A stretch of DNA of 64,000 nucleotides from NCBI RefSeq assembly GCF_000004075.3, contig NC_026657.2, positions 28,118,408-28,182,407 of the forward strand. The letters are read 5' to 3'. The DNA comes from Cucumis sativus. Its lineage: Eukaryota > Streptophyta > Magnoliopsida > Cucurbitales > Cucurbitaceae. The position numbers were made by a program, and so were the translations under genes. Positions 11,942 to 24,068 of this stretch are shown piece after piece. How positions within the stretch are numbered: the first letter of the stretch is position 1; every line of letters begins with the position of its first letter. The notes beneath the pieces are model-generated. The model saw nothing but the letters and a program-made list of their open reading frames with translations, ran no database searches and had not been told where the DNA came from.

Positions 11942-12781
11942 ATTTAATATTTCAAACATAAAGGTAGATGAGCGACAGAAAGGGCCGACGACATGCCATA
12001 TGAAGACCTAATTTTGCTTCCACTTTTTTCATTTAAATTTGTCTTATTTATTTATCTTTATTTTCTTTAAAAAGTGTTAGAATTTTGTGGCCATGTTTTC
12101 ATATTATTTTTACTAATTTTGTCAATTTTTTTTGTCTTTTGAACATTTATTTGATATTAATTTTATAAGAATTTTAGTTTTCATCTTTCAAACAAAGTGT
12201 CTTTTGAGTAAAGACTTCATCTTAGTTTAAAATATTTTGTTACAAGTACTGTGCTATGTTTATTAAAGGGAGATCATACATAGTTCACCAGATTTAATAA
12301 AATCAATTGAAGAAAAACGTATATTTCATGTACAAAAGGATAGCGAAAAACTTTCACGATGGAATTCATTTTTTTTCTAAACTACAACATGTAATAGATA
12401 GTTTATGATAAATTAGAGAGAAAAAGAAAATGCAAAAAGCATTGTTAAAGAATGAAGTTTTTTAGAATTATATAGACTAAACTTTTAAATTGATCCATTA
12501 GGTTAGGTTGTATATGTGATAAGAAAAAAAAACATACTGATTCATGGGATGAGCGTCACAGAGGATCCCGGGAGGAAGAGAAAAATGTGGTCAATTTCAT
12601 GAAAAGATGATTGTGCCATTCTGGTGTGGAATAAATATGGGTTTCACATGATTTCTTTGATTAGCCTCTGGAAAATCCACATATTCATAATAATAAAATG
12701 CAAGTGTTTAATTAATTAATAACCACAACAGAGATCAGAATGAAGTTGATAAACAAATATTAGGATCCTCAATCACAATTT
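11942..12781. other. Intergenic, no gene seen
   Basis: The first 70 bp are less AT-rich and may continue the retroelement remnant interrupted by the CACTA insertion. The rest is AT-rich spacer behind the 3' end of the resistance pseudogene. Confidence 0.4.
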
Positions 12782-14430
12782 TCATCCATTCCAAACAATC
12801 ATTTGTACATAGTTTTTCCTCACATGCATGACATGACATAAATCTTCTGGCACCTTCTTCAATGGATCAACGTTTAAATAACAATTCTGACTTATTTCTC
12901 ACATCTACCCTCAAATTCAAACAACAGTCTATTTTCACACGTCGAATGGAACTACTAAAGTGTAGTCCTTTTGGAAGTTTTGTTAATTTATTACAGAATG
13001 AAACAGTCAATGATTCAAGGTGTTGCACATCATTCTCGTGAAAAACTTTTGGAATGTTTAATAATTCGGGACATTTATTTACCTTTAAGCATCTAAGATT
13101 GGGAAAAATTGTAACATTTGATGATGCATTGTTTGTTGTTACTTCTTTCCATTGCTCTAAGTTGATCATATCACGTATTACAAATTTCTCAAGCTTTGGA
13201 AAGAACCTTCTTTGGTTTGGATCATTACCATAGAACTTATTGTCTATAATTTGGAGGCCTCAGAAAGTTGTAAATGCAAAGTTCCTTTAGGTTGTTCAAT
13301 TGACCAAGCATTGGAAAATTTTCACAACTATTGCAACCATTCAAAGATTATCTCTCTTAAATTCTCTACAAAAATATTGTTATGCAAACGTGTTCCTCCA
13401 AAGCCGTGGATTCTTAATGATTTGAAATTTTTGTTTGGTTGAAGTCCTTCCAACACTTCCAAATCATTGTAATTGTTGTTATCTTTTCTTTTTATGTCCC
13501 AATTCAAGTCTAGCCTTTTTAAATTCTCCTCTTCTGTCAAATCTGGTTCTGGTTCGTTTGTTTCCTCTTTACTTTCACTTTTCTCCGAACAAAAAAGTCT
13601 CAAACTACCTTGCAAGTTTTTCAATGGACCCAATTCAATAATCTTACAACCTTTTTCAAACTCAACTGCAAAATGAGATAACGTTTGAAGTCAATTGACT
13701 TAAATGTGGAGGCGTTTTGTAACGAGGGATCGTACTGAATTCCAGGTGTCTTAAATTTACCAAATTTTTAAAGTCCATCGGAAAATCTTCAATGATTGAG
13801 ACAAATAGCTTTAATGTTTGTAAATTATGAAGTGAATCAAAAGACTCTGGAAATATTATTATTCTCATTGTTGGATCATTTGAAATCTCTAGATATCTCA
13901 AGTGTTCAATTGACCAATTGACTTTGGTAACTTATTAACAGATATCTTCAAAACACGCAAACAAGCAAAGTTCTTCCTCTTAACATCAAAAAGTGTTTGA
14001 TCTATATCAAAAAGTTCCTCATTGTAATGCTTTTCTAACAATTCTACAAGTCATCATTTTTTTTTGGCATGTTAAGATGAAAGATCAACACATTGGCAGA
14101 AGGAGAAAAGAAATCACTCACCTTCTTCATTTTTCTTGTATGGACCTTTTGTCGAAGATCTTCATAAACAATTTCGTCTAATAGATCATCTGCTTGATAA
14201 ACAAGACGTTGAAGATCGTCCACCCAGATCCTCACAGAATCATGATGTAATTTTCTCGTGTTGATATCACGTAAGAAAGCTTCAGCCTTGAGTAGCCATT
14301 TTTGGAGGTTGGAGAGATGTTCCTGGAAGCCCCATGCTAGGCCAGTTTGCTCCCCTGCAACCTTCAACACCTTCTTCAACATTTCTTCCACAGCAAAAGT
14401 CCATAGGAAATCATTCTAAGGTTCTCTCTC
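12782..14430 (-). pseudogene. CNL-type disease-resistance pseudogene lacking NB-ARC
   Basis: Reading the minus strand from about 14,425, the frame gives FLWTFAVEEMLKKVLKVAGE and a full Rx_N-type coiled coil with VYQADDLLDE. At the place where the family start codon is expected there is TAG. Within about 30 codons after KKMKKVSDFFSPS the frame breaks, a short EKHYNEE-like tail follows, and the sequence moves directly to leucine-rich repeats (NFACLRVLKIS, LPKSIGQL, HNLQTLKLF, NLVNLRHLEFS, NLKRLDLNWD). No P-loop, RNBS or MHD motif exists anywhere between. Further frameshifts occur near 13,915, 13,250 and 12,880; the original C-terminus seems to end at 12,782. Full-length relatives have a nucleotide-binding domain of about 300 residues here. 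The locus is a decayed immune receptor, neither intact nor plausibly functional. Confidence 0.85.
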
Positions 14431-15100
14431 GGACAGAATGCTCAAATGATTTGGAGAAGAATTAGATCTAAAATCCAAAGGATATGTACAAATCAAAGTG
14501 GTGTTTGTAAGTCAATAAAGACTTGGGACAGAGGAAGCTTAAGAGAAATGAAATGTGGTTGGAAAAATTGTTGTGATAGTGTCATATTCATACCTAACCT
14601 AAACCCAACAAACAAACAAAAGTAAATAAATACATTTATTTATTTAGGTACATCAAATATTATTTTTGGAAAACATACTTCAAACTATATATATGTTTCA
14701 CCAATTTATACAAATGTACAAATATTATCTATCTGTCTAATATATGATATTTAGATTTTAGTAGGTTTGAAATAAAATTTTATAGACTTTTACCATTTTA
14801 ACTAATTCAAAAAAGAAAATATCTTTTTTAAGAATGCTGAATTCAATTATTGGAAAATTATAATATATTTTTTTATCAAATTATATTTGAAGAATTAAAA
14901 AATTATAAAGTTTAATTTTTATCTAGCCGCAAAGTTTTTTTCAACATTGTGATTTTTAAGCTTAAAAGATTATTCTAGAACCATAAAAAATAAGAATTGT
15001 TATTAAATTAAATTAAGGATTTCTACACATTATAAATAAATTAAATATGCCAAATTGAATGCTTCTACCCCTAAAAAGAATCATGTATGTGAAGTTTATA

Positions 15101-15136
<36 letters not shown>

Positions 15137-16965
15137 CAGTATCCTAAAACGAGGGGAACATTGATTTTAAACAAAGAAGAAAAAAAGAAATTTTTAAAAA
15201 TTAATCTAATACTAAGAATTTAGAAAAAATTTATTCAAAAAATTTGTTTTGTTTGTTATATATACTCTATTCAAAAAATTTATTAAATTTTTTTAAGGTT
15301 GATGGACGGTGACGATCTATCGTAGTTGGTTGTTAGAAGTAACGATCATCAAAGATGGTGTTTGGAAGTTGGTCAATGAACTTTTTCTAACCAAGAATGT
15401 AGAATAGTAAAACATGTGGGTTATTTTAAATTCTAATCTTCATCTCTAATTAAAACTAAACATTTTATCAAGTCCGAAACATGATGTTAGTTAAGTTTTT
15501 TTATTTTTTTATTTTAAGAACAAAGGTTTGAAACTCCCTTCACCCATGATTGAACTATAAAGTAAGGAGACAAATTTGTAATTTCCTTACAAAGAATAAG
15601 AGTGAAGAAGAAAAAAAGAGGAAGAAAGAAAATAAAAAATATATTTAATGACAAAGTTTTAAATGAAGCACGTCATAGTCTAAATTCATAAAAATCAAAG
15701 AAAATATGGACAAAATGTTGATATCAATAAATAACTTTTTAAAGTTATTTAGATTAATAAAAAAAAATATCTACAGTTTTAAAAATAAATTCCTTATCAT
15801 TATGAAATATATTTTTGTGACCTTTTTTTGATCCTACAAAATATGAATATAAGAAAATATGGATGAAATATTTCATATATATACCCTACCTTTCTAATAA
15901 TCTATAACTACAACCAATAGGTATCTATTTTGATGCCTCTTTTCTTACTATTAACATAAAAAGATATTAAAATATTTTTACGATGATTAATGATGGAAGA
16001 ATTGAAAGAAGGTTATACTTATCTAAGTAATATTGAATCGGATAGATATATATGTGTGTGTGGAAGAAGGGGGATGGGAAGTGGATGAGAAATGGGAATT
16101 TTGTGAGGCAAAGGCGTCGCTATTAGTGGGAACCTACTACCCACCAACTCATAACTAATTGGACCCTTGAAAAACTTTGGTAATTTATTTATTATTCACT
16201 ATTATTTCATTAATATTCCATTCCTCAATATTAAATATATTCTAAATTATTGTCATTCAATATTCATTTTCAAACCTTTATTCCTTACTCATGATCCAAA
16301 TTTTGGTTTCAACATAAAAGTGTCATCTACTTTTCAAATCCAAAATCCAACTTTTTCTTTCTTTTTTTGATCTTTTCTATGTCCCATCTAACTCAAATTA
16401 TTAATAACAGATTGGGTTGGAACAAATAAAAAATGTAAGTTATTAGATGAATATTTGATGCTCATAGGAACATAGATATACCAAAATTTAGTTTGGGAGA
16501 AAAAAATAAAAAAAAACTAATAATAATGAGTGTAAATAAATTTAATAAAATTGAGGAGTATGAGAAATATGTATTGATATGGTGTAATTATATGGAGGAG
16601 TTGTTAGTGATGGTTTTTGTTTTGTTTTCTTTTTCTAATTAATACTTTTGTTTAGCTTTTAGAAGAAGGGAAAAGAAAAAGAGTGATGGAAAAAGAAGAT
16701 AAATTGAGTGAGGCATCTACCTATCCATCTCCAATGGCGGATATTTCGAGATCACTCGGGTCCAGATGGGTCGTATTCTTCTCCAATCTCTTCTTACTCA
16801 CAACCCATTTCTCTCCTTCTCATCCCTTCTTCTCTCAGCTTACAATGTTCTCTTCTTTCATCCTAACCTCTTCTCTCTAACCTCCTCCTCTTTTTCTATC
16901 TCCCATTCCCCTTTCTATTCTTCGCTCCTGCCTTTCTTCTCTTCTCCCCAACCCCTCCCCTCCCC
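14431..16965. other. Intergenic; upstream region of ACR11
   Basis: AT-rich spacer with no supported gene, apart from the AT microsatellite at 15,103. From about 16,780 to 16,965 the plus strand becomes pyrimidine-rich (many TCT and CCTC runs), as expected for the 5' leader of the ACR11 transcript. Confidence 0.5.
15103..15135. repeat. (AT)n microsatellite
   Basis: An uninterrupted AT dinucleotide run of about 16 units. Similar runs lie at 29,604-29,630, 42,939-42,969 and 56,785-56,807. Confidence 0.9.
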
Positions 16966-19923
16966 ATGACTGTTGCTGTCGCTATGGCTTCTTGGACCTC
17001 TGGCCTTCACTCCACTTCCACTTCTTGGACCCTCAAATCTTCTGAACCCCGTTTTCTTAATCGGGTTTTCTCCAAAACCTCCATTGCTTTTCACACCAAT
17101 TGCTTCTTCCTCCTCCAAACCCCAAGGTATTCCTTTCAATTGCTTCAATTCCTCTGCTTTTCTGCTTAATTTTACATCTTTTTGTCAATTTTGATTCAAG
17201 CTGAAGATTTTTTGGTTCTTGCTTCGTTGCATGTAACAATAATACGTTTCTGAATTTCTTTCTGTTTTTTTTTTTAATTTAACTTGTGGAATTGAACACT
17301 ACCCAATACTTCTCTCTTAATTAACAAGTGTTTGATGTGAAATCACCTCTAGATTTTAAGCTGAAGTACATGAATTATGGGTATATTTTGAATATTCCTT
17401 CTCTTCCAGCTCCGATACTAATTGGATTTACGAAGCCCACTATGTGAATTGTTAGTTTTGATCAACTGGGAGAGAAAATTACATAATAAGGATTAGAACA
17501 CAGTAACTTCTGCTTCAGTACTATGTTAGTTTGTTATTAATACCAATTGCTCTAGCTAATTGGTTGTTAGCCGTTGCAATTTCAGCTGTTAAGGGTTTTG
17601 AGGAGTTGAAGATTATTATGATTTCTTTCACTTTGAGAAATGCATCTTGACTTCTTCATTGATTTATGCTAGAGGGTTTCCTTTATTCAGTTTGTGTGGA
17701 TGCATTTCATTTTTGTGAAGTTATGTTATTAAGTTTGCTACTGATCCTTCTCCAGATGGTCTTCTTCCAACATGAAGAGCATTCCACGAGCATCATCAGC
17801 TACAGCTGTTGAGGTACTAAAGGTATCGATGCATATGATTTGCGATTGTTGCATGCTTGTTCTTAATTTTTGTTGGACCTCTCTCTCTCTTGGGAGTGGT
17901 TGCACAACAGGATGGAAGTAACGGTGATACTGATACAATTCCAACGCCCATAGTTATAATAGACCAGGACTCTGATCAAGATGCAACTGTGGTGGAGATA
18001 ACCTTCGGTGATCGGCTTGGAGCTCTTCTTGACACGGTAAAAAGCTAACTTTTCTTATTACCAAAGTCACCTTTAGCATTTCATTCCGTAGAGCTTCTTT
18101 TCATGTTATGATACTGAAGGATAAAGCTTTTTGAGCTGTCTTGTTTCGTTGTCATTTCCTATAATCCCCATTAAAAATGCATTGGTTATAGATGAATGCT
18201 CTGAAAAACCTGGGGCTGAATGTTGTCAAGGCGAATGTCTTTTTGGATTCTTCTGGAAAACACAACAGATTTTCCATCACAAAAGCGTAAGTGTCGGCTT
18301 ATTACATTTACGTGCTTCATGACTATCTTTTACACTACTGAATGGAATGTTGTCATAGTTGTGGTTTACTAGCATTTTGGATATGGTCTATAAGTTTTGT
18401 TAGAATGATAAGAACTCTTGCATGGATCATTGATTGTTACTATATACATGATGGGTATGCTAGTTGGTTTGAAGGTGAAGTTGGAACAATGTGTTAAAAA
18501 AAAATGATAAATACTCCTTAAATCTCAAGGAAAGTGTGCAAAACAGAACAGACCATGTTCAAGTAAGGCTGTAAAATTCTTTGTCATATATCAATATGTT
18601 ACAGGAATGGTGCATCGGCCTAGGAAACCCTTCGTATTAGAGTTGCACCTTCTAAACATGAACACTGATACTTCATATTAGAGTTGGACTTGAAGTTCCA
18701 TTGTGATTTTGATTTTTTGATTGCTTTGCTAATGTACAGCGATACTGGAAGAAAGGTAGATGATCCAGAGTTGCTCGAGGCAATTCGTTTGACAATTATA
18801 AATAATTTGATTCAGTATCATCCGGTATGCTCTTATCGATATTCATTTCTGTATCTCTATTTAGAGACCTGTTTTGGTATGTCCCTAAATTTTAAGTTGG
18901 TGGCTCAGGAATCAAGTGCTCAGCTAGCAATGGGAGCAGCCTTTGGAGTTGTGCCACCAAAACAACAGGTCTTGATTCTTGAATAACTTTCCATTTCAAA
19001 ACTGCTTATTGGAGCTTTTTCTACATACCACATCCAATGTTTCATGATAATAGTCTGATAGGACAGTGTGTAATCTGCTGAACATTTTCCCTTCGTGTCA
19101 GAAATAAGAGTATGCTTTCTTGTTTCCTTCTCGATGTTTTTCGTGTCACTCAATCTAACTATTTGATTTAACATTTAATATTCATCATTTTTTAGCTTTT
19201 GTATTTCCATTGTTACTTAATTGTGGATCCTTTTGGTTGGTTACTTGATTGAAATGATGTTTGCTCCTCTGCCTGATTTATCATGTGTTATCATTTCTCA
19301 GGTTGATGTGGACATTGCCACACACATCAACGTACAAGATGATGGTCCTGATCGAAGGTAATGCTCGTCTTGTCTGTTTTCTCTATTAGCCATGGGGGAA
19401 AATAATTGGCATAATGTGAATGATTTCCACAAATTCACTTACAAACTCATCAATCGTACGTTTATGAAGTGAGACTGCAAACTTTCAACTCTTTTTACTT
19501 TTTCCCTTTACAGCTTACTGTACGTAGAGACAGCTGATCGACCAGGATTATTGGTGGACCTTGTAAAGATTATTACCGACATAAATGTTGCAGTTGAATC
19601 TGGAGAATTTGACACTGAGGTGACTATTTTCATTGTTGAATTTTCAGACCTTAAGAGTTACTTAACTTCCATGGTAATTGCAAGTTTCTTTTTGTCCTGG
19701 CTACAGGGATTGTTGGCTAAGGCCAAGTTTCATGTCAGCTATAGGGGCAAACCCCTCATCAAGCCTCTTCAGCAGGTTGGTATACGTTTAGATTACTAGT
19801 TTCAATGTACAATATTGTTGGTGACTGAAACCAATGGAGAATTTACATCGGATTTTACAGGTTATTTCAAATAGTTTACGATATTTCTTGAGGCGACCTA
19901 CAACAGAGGAGGCGAGTTTTTGA
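16966..19923 (+). CDS. ACR11: ACT domain-containing protein ACR11, chloroplastic
   Basis: Ten coding exons join in frame to 292 residues: 16966-17126, 17756-17813, 17911-18036, 18192-18286, 18740-18824, 18909-18968, 19302-19357, 19514-19619, 19707-19775 and 19861-19923. The N-terminus (about 70 residues, rich in S, T and hydrophobics) looks like a plastid transit peptide. The first ACT domain begins at [18 protein letters not shown] (about 98-115) and the second at [20 protein letters not shown] (about 215). The C-terminus is [16 protein letters not shown]. The linker [20 protein letters not shown] and segment [11 protein letters not shown] match ACR11 better than its paralogue ACR12, from memory. 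In Arabidopsis ACR11 works in the chloroplast as a regulator linked to glutamine synthetase 2 and ferredoxin-GOGAT, probably sensing amino acids. The start at 16,966 is the first in-frame ATG; a second at 16,984 is possible. Confidence 0.92.
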
Positions 19924-20880
19924 GCCAAGTAAGGTAAACCAGAACCAGGATAATTAGACTACAAGAAATATTGCCCATTCGTGGTGTACCATTTACACCC
20001 TGTTGTTGTTGTACCATATCTTACCATATGCTCATTCATACCAGATCTGAACCTCAACATTAACATTGTGAATTCACAAGAATGTTACGTTTGAGTTTGT
20101 TGTTCAATACTCTCGACCATGTCACGATGTATTTGACTTCCATCTTTTGATACTTTCACAGATCACATTGCAAGATAAATCTTAAAGCGTCTAGTTTTGA
20201 ACTTGGAAATAAGGAACAAAAGTGTATGCTAAATCTTACACGTGTGTGTGTGTGTGTGTGTGTCAAGCTTCCAAAAGATGACTTGTAACTTGTAAGATAG
20301 ATTATTGTCATTACTGACAGCCTAAACATATGCTGCTCTCAAGTAATTTTTTTTCATTTCTTTCTTTGAGTTAAGTTTCCAATTTTAGCCTTTAATACAA
20401 CTTTGAGCTATAGGTTTTATTTTATTATTATTACTATTCAACAAATTTCAATATAAATTAATTTTGTAAAAGTATATTAAATATTTTTTAGATTCATTAA
20501 AAGTCATTTAATTGTAATAGATCCAATACTTTAAATATGTGAATCTTGGGATTGTAAAAATAAATGTAAAAAGACTAGGAGAGGTAATTAATATATACAT
20601 ATAGGAGTTGAAACTCAAAATAACTCACCTTTCTTTATATAATATGTATATATATAGTATAGATCTACAGAGGTTGGCGTCTTAGGTAGTTGCATACAAG
20701 TAAAACAAAGTCCCATGTAAAATACAAGTTTTTTGTTTTCCAAATGAACGAGTAAACAACAAGAGGAAGAGAGGGAAAATAAAAAAATAAAAAGAACTTA
20801 CATAATCACTTAGCAGCATTGAGTGAGTGTGTGTGTGTGTGTGTGTTGTGAAATTAAAGAAAGAAGAGAGAGAGAGAGAG
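19924..20880. other. Spacer between convergent ACR11 and 4CL, with GT repeats
   Basis: This holds the 3' untranslated regions of both genes. A (GT)n run lies at 20,242-20,263. A second (20,827-20,847) is followed by an (AG)n run just before the 4CL stop codon, so it would be in the 4CL 3' UTR. No other gene is seen. Confidence 0.6.
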
Positions 20881-23800
20881 TTAATTAGAAGTTGGAAAAG
20901 CAGCTGCCAACTTTGCCCTCAACTCCTTCCTCAAGATCTTTCCCGAGGGCGATTTGGGAATTGCCTCTATGAAAAACACCCGGTTTATTCTTTTGTAGAA
21001 AACCACCTGCACGGTTTTTTCAATTTTATATTCCTAATCAATAGTATTCCACACCAAATCAAATATATATTTTATCTTTTAACATAAATATTGCATTCTC
21101 CAACTAACATCAATTTCTAACATCAACAGTCTATCATTCGTTTTTCCATTTCATATATATATATTGTAATCAATGGGTTGTTTTTAAGAGATTTGAGATT
21201 CAATTCTCTATCTTCCTTACATTTGGTTTCAAACTTTATTTAACAAAAAAATAAATATAATAATTGTGAATTGAATTTGAGAAAAAGTTATAAAAAGCAA
21301 ATAATGATAATTTTAAAAAATAGAATTTAAATTTGTTGTGGAGAAAAAAAGGATACCTGTTTTGAAATAAACTGTTTAATTTCATCTTCACTGGCTTCAG
21401 AATTCTTCAATTTCACGACGAACGCGACGGGAACTTCTCCAGCTTGTTCATCTTTCATTCTGCAAAATTAACCCAACAATCATCACCCAACCATCTTTAA
21501 CTAACCGGAATCCAAATTCAATTGCTTATTAGTCTTACGGAACAACGGCGGCATCAGAGATGACCGGATGAGTCAACAACAGAGCTTCCAGTTCCGCCGG
21601 AGCCACTTGAAACCCCTTGTACTTGATCAGTTCCTTCAACCGATCCACAATGAACATCTCATCATCGTCGTCGATGAATCCAATATCCCCGGTGTGCAAC
21701 CACCCATCCTTGTCGATAGTGGCCGCCGTTGCCTCTGGATTGTTGAGATAGCCTTTCATGATTTGATCGCCTCTGATGCAGATCTCTCCTGGAGTGTTAC
21801 GAGGCAAGGAACTGCCGGTTTCGGTGTCGACGATCTTCATCTCCGCGTTTCTGACGACAGTGCCGCAGGCGCCTGGTTTCATCGGAAATGGGTCCTTTGC
21901 AAATGCCAATCCCATTGTTAGAACTGGACCCGCCTCCGTCATTCCATATCCCTACAATCAACCGCATTTTCTCTCTATTTCAAATCTTCATCATCCAACG
22001 GCTATTGTAAGTTTGAAGTGTTTTTTTGGTAATCTTTGTTATTATTATCATTTATAAAATTTGGTAAAATGTTTTTCATGATTTAAAATAAATATTAGTA
22101 TTAATAGTGTAAAAATGTGTTTAAAAATATAAAATTATTGATGAAAGGTTTTAGGTGAAAAATGTACCAACTTGGCTTTGCTTTTTGTTGTTCGTGGGGT
22201 GTTGTTTAGGTGGACGGAAGCTTTCGAATACAAATTAGGAAATGAAAATAAATTAATAAATAAATGTTAATTAATGAAAAATTAATTAAATTGATCGATT
22301 TTCTTTTTTTTTTTTATAAATAAAAATTACACGCAGACTTTTGCTTTTACTTCGGTGTCATTTCGTCTCTACTCAAAGACCTTCTTCACATATACAAAAT
22401 CTTAATTACATTTAATAACCACTAACCTCCACCAATTAAATCTTAAACTTTTTTTAATAAAATAAATACATATCAATTACTTTAACCTATACCATTAATG
22501 ATTAAAAGTTAAACTACGATGTAAATTTGTATTTTAGCTTGGTATTATTGTTTTGACTTTGCAATTGTTGTGTGTATAATATAACTTAAAAAATTCACTC
22601 ATATTTGTGTGTAACTACCTATCTTTTTGCAACTCATTTTAAAACATAAACAAAAAAAAATTAGGTTTTTCAAAGTATCAAAAGATTTTTTTAAAAATTT
22701 TATTTTGTTTCTTATTGTTCTTTAACCGAACCAGTAACTAAAAATTGAGAGTATCAAATTCAATATTCTTTTTTCTTTTACTAATATTTTCTATAAAAAA
22801 AAAAAAAAAAAAAACTGTTTTTTGAAAATTGTTTTTTTAAAAACAAAAAACCAAAGGGTCGTTAAAGTTATTAAAATTACAAATTTGTATTATGTTGATA
22901 TAATACCTGTCCGAGCACAGCCTTAGGAAACTTGGCTCTCACGGTATCTTCAAGCTCCTTCCCAAGCGGAGCACCGCCGGATTTAATAATTCTGATTGAC
23001 GAAAGGTCATACTTCTCAAGCTCCGGCGACTTTGCAATAGCCAGTACGATGGGCGGCACGATGGGCGCAACGGTAACTCCATATTTCTCCGCCAATTGCA
23101 AAAGCAAACCGATCTCAAATTTGGGCATAATCAAAATGGTACTTCCAGCTCTTAATCCACACAGCAAAACCGAATTCAAAGAATAAATATGAAACAAGGG
23201 CAGAACACACAGAATCACGTCCTCATGTCCATAATACAGATTTGGATTTTCCCCATCCACTTGCTGAGCCACACTCGTAACCAAACTTTTATGTGTAAGC
23301 ATCACTCCCTTCGGCAATCCCGTCGTTCCCGACGAATACGGCAGCGCAACCACGTCTTCTGGGTCGATATCCACCCTCGGAACCTCTCTTTCGTCGGCTT
23401 TAATTAGATCACCAAACCATAAACAACCGTCGGGAGGAGAATCGACGGTCATGATTTTAACCTCTGGCAATTCCTCTGTTATTTCCTTTACTTTTTCGTA
23501 GTACGATGATTGCGTTATGATTAGTTTTGATTTTGATCCTTTTGCTTGCTTTCCGATTTCTGCTGCGGTGAAGAAAGGGTTTGCGGCCGTCATGATTGCG
23601 CCGAGGTAGGAGGCCCCAAGGAAAGCAAAGACGAATTCCGGTGAATTTGGGAGGAGAAGCATGATTACGTCGCGTTTTGTAATGCCGAGTTTGTTTAATC
23701 CGGAGGCCACCTTGCGTGTGGTAAGATCGACGTCGTTGTAGGTGAAGGATTCCCCGGTGACGCCGTTGATCAGGCAAGTCCGGTGGCCGATTTTGGCGGC

Positions 23801-23905
23801 GTTTTCTTGTAGGCAGTAGGAATGCAGAGGAAGGTGTTTTGGGATGTAGATGTCCGGTAGTTTAGACCGGAAAATGACGTCATTCTCAACTGTTTCAATC
23901 CCCAT
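20881..23905 (-). CDS. 4CL: 4-coumarate:CoA ligase
   Basis: Four exons on the minus strand, 23905-22907, 21951-21539, 21459-21357 and 21006-20881, encode 546 residues with intact GT-AG junctions. The enzyme activates 4-coumarate and related cinnamates with ATP and CoA, the step that feeds lignin and flavonoid synthesis. It belongs to the ANL adenylating superfamily. Box [12 protein letters not shown], spans residues 191-201; box II, GEICIRG, spans 388-394; YGMTEAGP (from 335) and HTGDIGF follow family form; the C-terminal lysine in [13 protein letters not shown] is near 528. Length and the close match to 4CL1/4CL2-type proteins argue against a peroxisomal 4CL-like enzyme, and there is no C-terminal SKL (it ends FPTSN). 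Intron 1 is 955 bp and carries long poly-A/T runs. Upstream lie a TTC-rich leader and an AC-type promoter element, consistent with phenylpropanoid co-regulation. Confidence 0.94.
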
Positions 23906-23919
23906 TTCAATGCCAAATT

Positions 23920-23957
23920 GAAGAAGAAGAAGAAGAAGAAGAAGAAGAAGAAGAAGA
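23920..23957. repeat. (GAA)n microsatellite in the 4CL 5' leader
   Basis: About 12.7 GAA units on the plus strand, that is (TTC)n in the sense of the 4CL transcript, beginning 15 bp before the ATG. Pyrimidine-rich leaders are common in plants, and length variation here would alter the leader, not the protein. Confidence 0.9.
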
Positions 23958-24021
23958 GATAAGTCTTTTTCCTTGAAAGTTTATTGTTCTCCTGAGTTCA
24001 AAGAAGCGAAATTTGAGTTGG

Positions 24022-24068
24022 AGATATAGGGAGTTGGATTGGGGATGGGACAAAAATTGGGGGTTGGT
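24022..24068 (-). promoter_or_regulatory. 4CL promoter: TATA-like box and AC-II element
   Basis: On the minus strand, ACCAACC (24,068-24,062) is the AC-II type element bound by R2R3-MYB factors in phenylpropanoid promoters. CTATATCT (24,029-24,022) follows about 32 bp downstream as a TATA box, 117 bp before the ATG. The order and spacing match known 4CL promoters in general form; function is inferred from motifs only. Confidence 0.55.

Noticed and set aside
16683..16880. A 65-codon open frame just upstream of ACR11 as a separate gene or upstream open frame.
   Set aside because: The composition is that of a pyrimidine-rich leader and the frame has no recognisable content. It could be a uORF but nothing shows it is used.
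19962..19985. GACTACAAGAAAT just after the ACR11 stop, similar to the terminus of the 10.8 kb CACTA element.
   Set aside because: There is no opposite end, no target duplication and no subterminal repeats. It is most likely chance or a very old relic in the 3' UTR.
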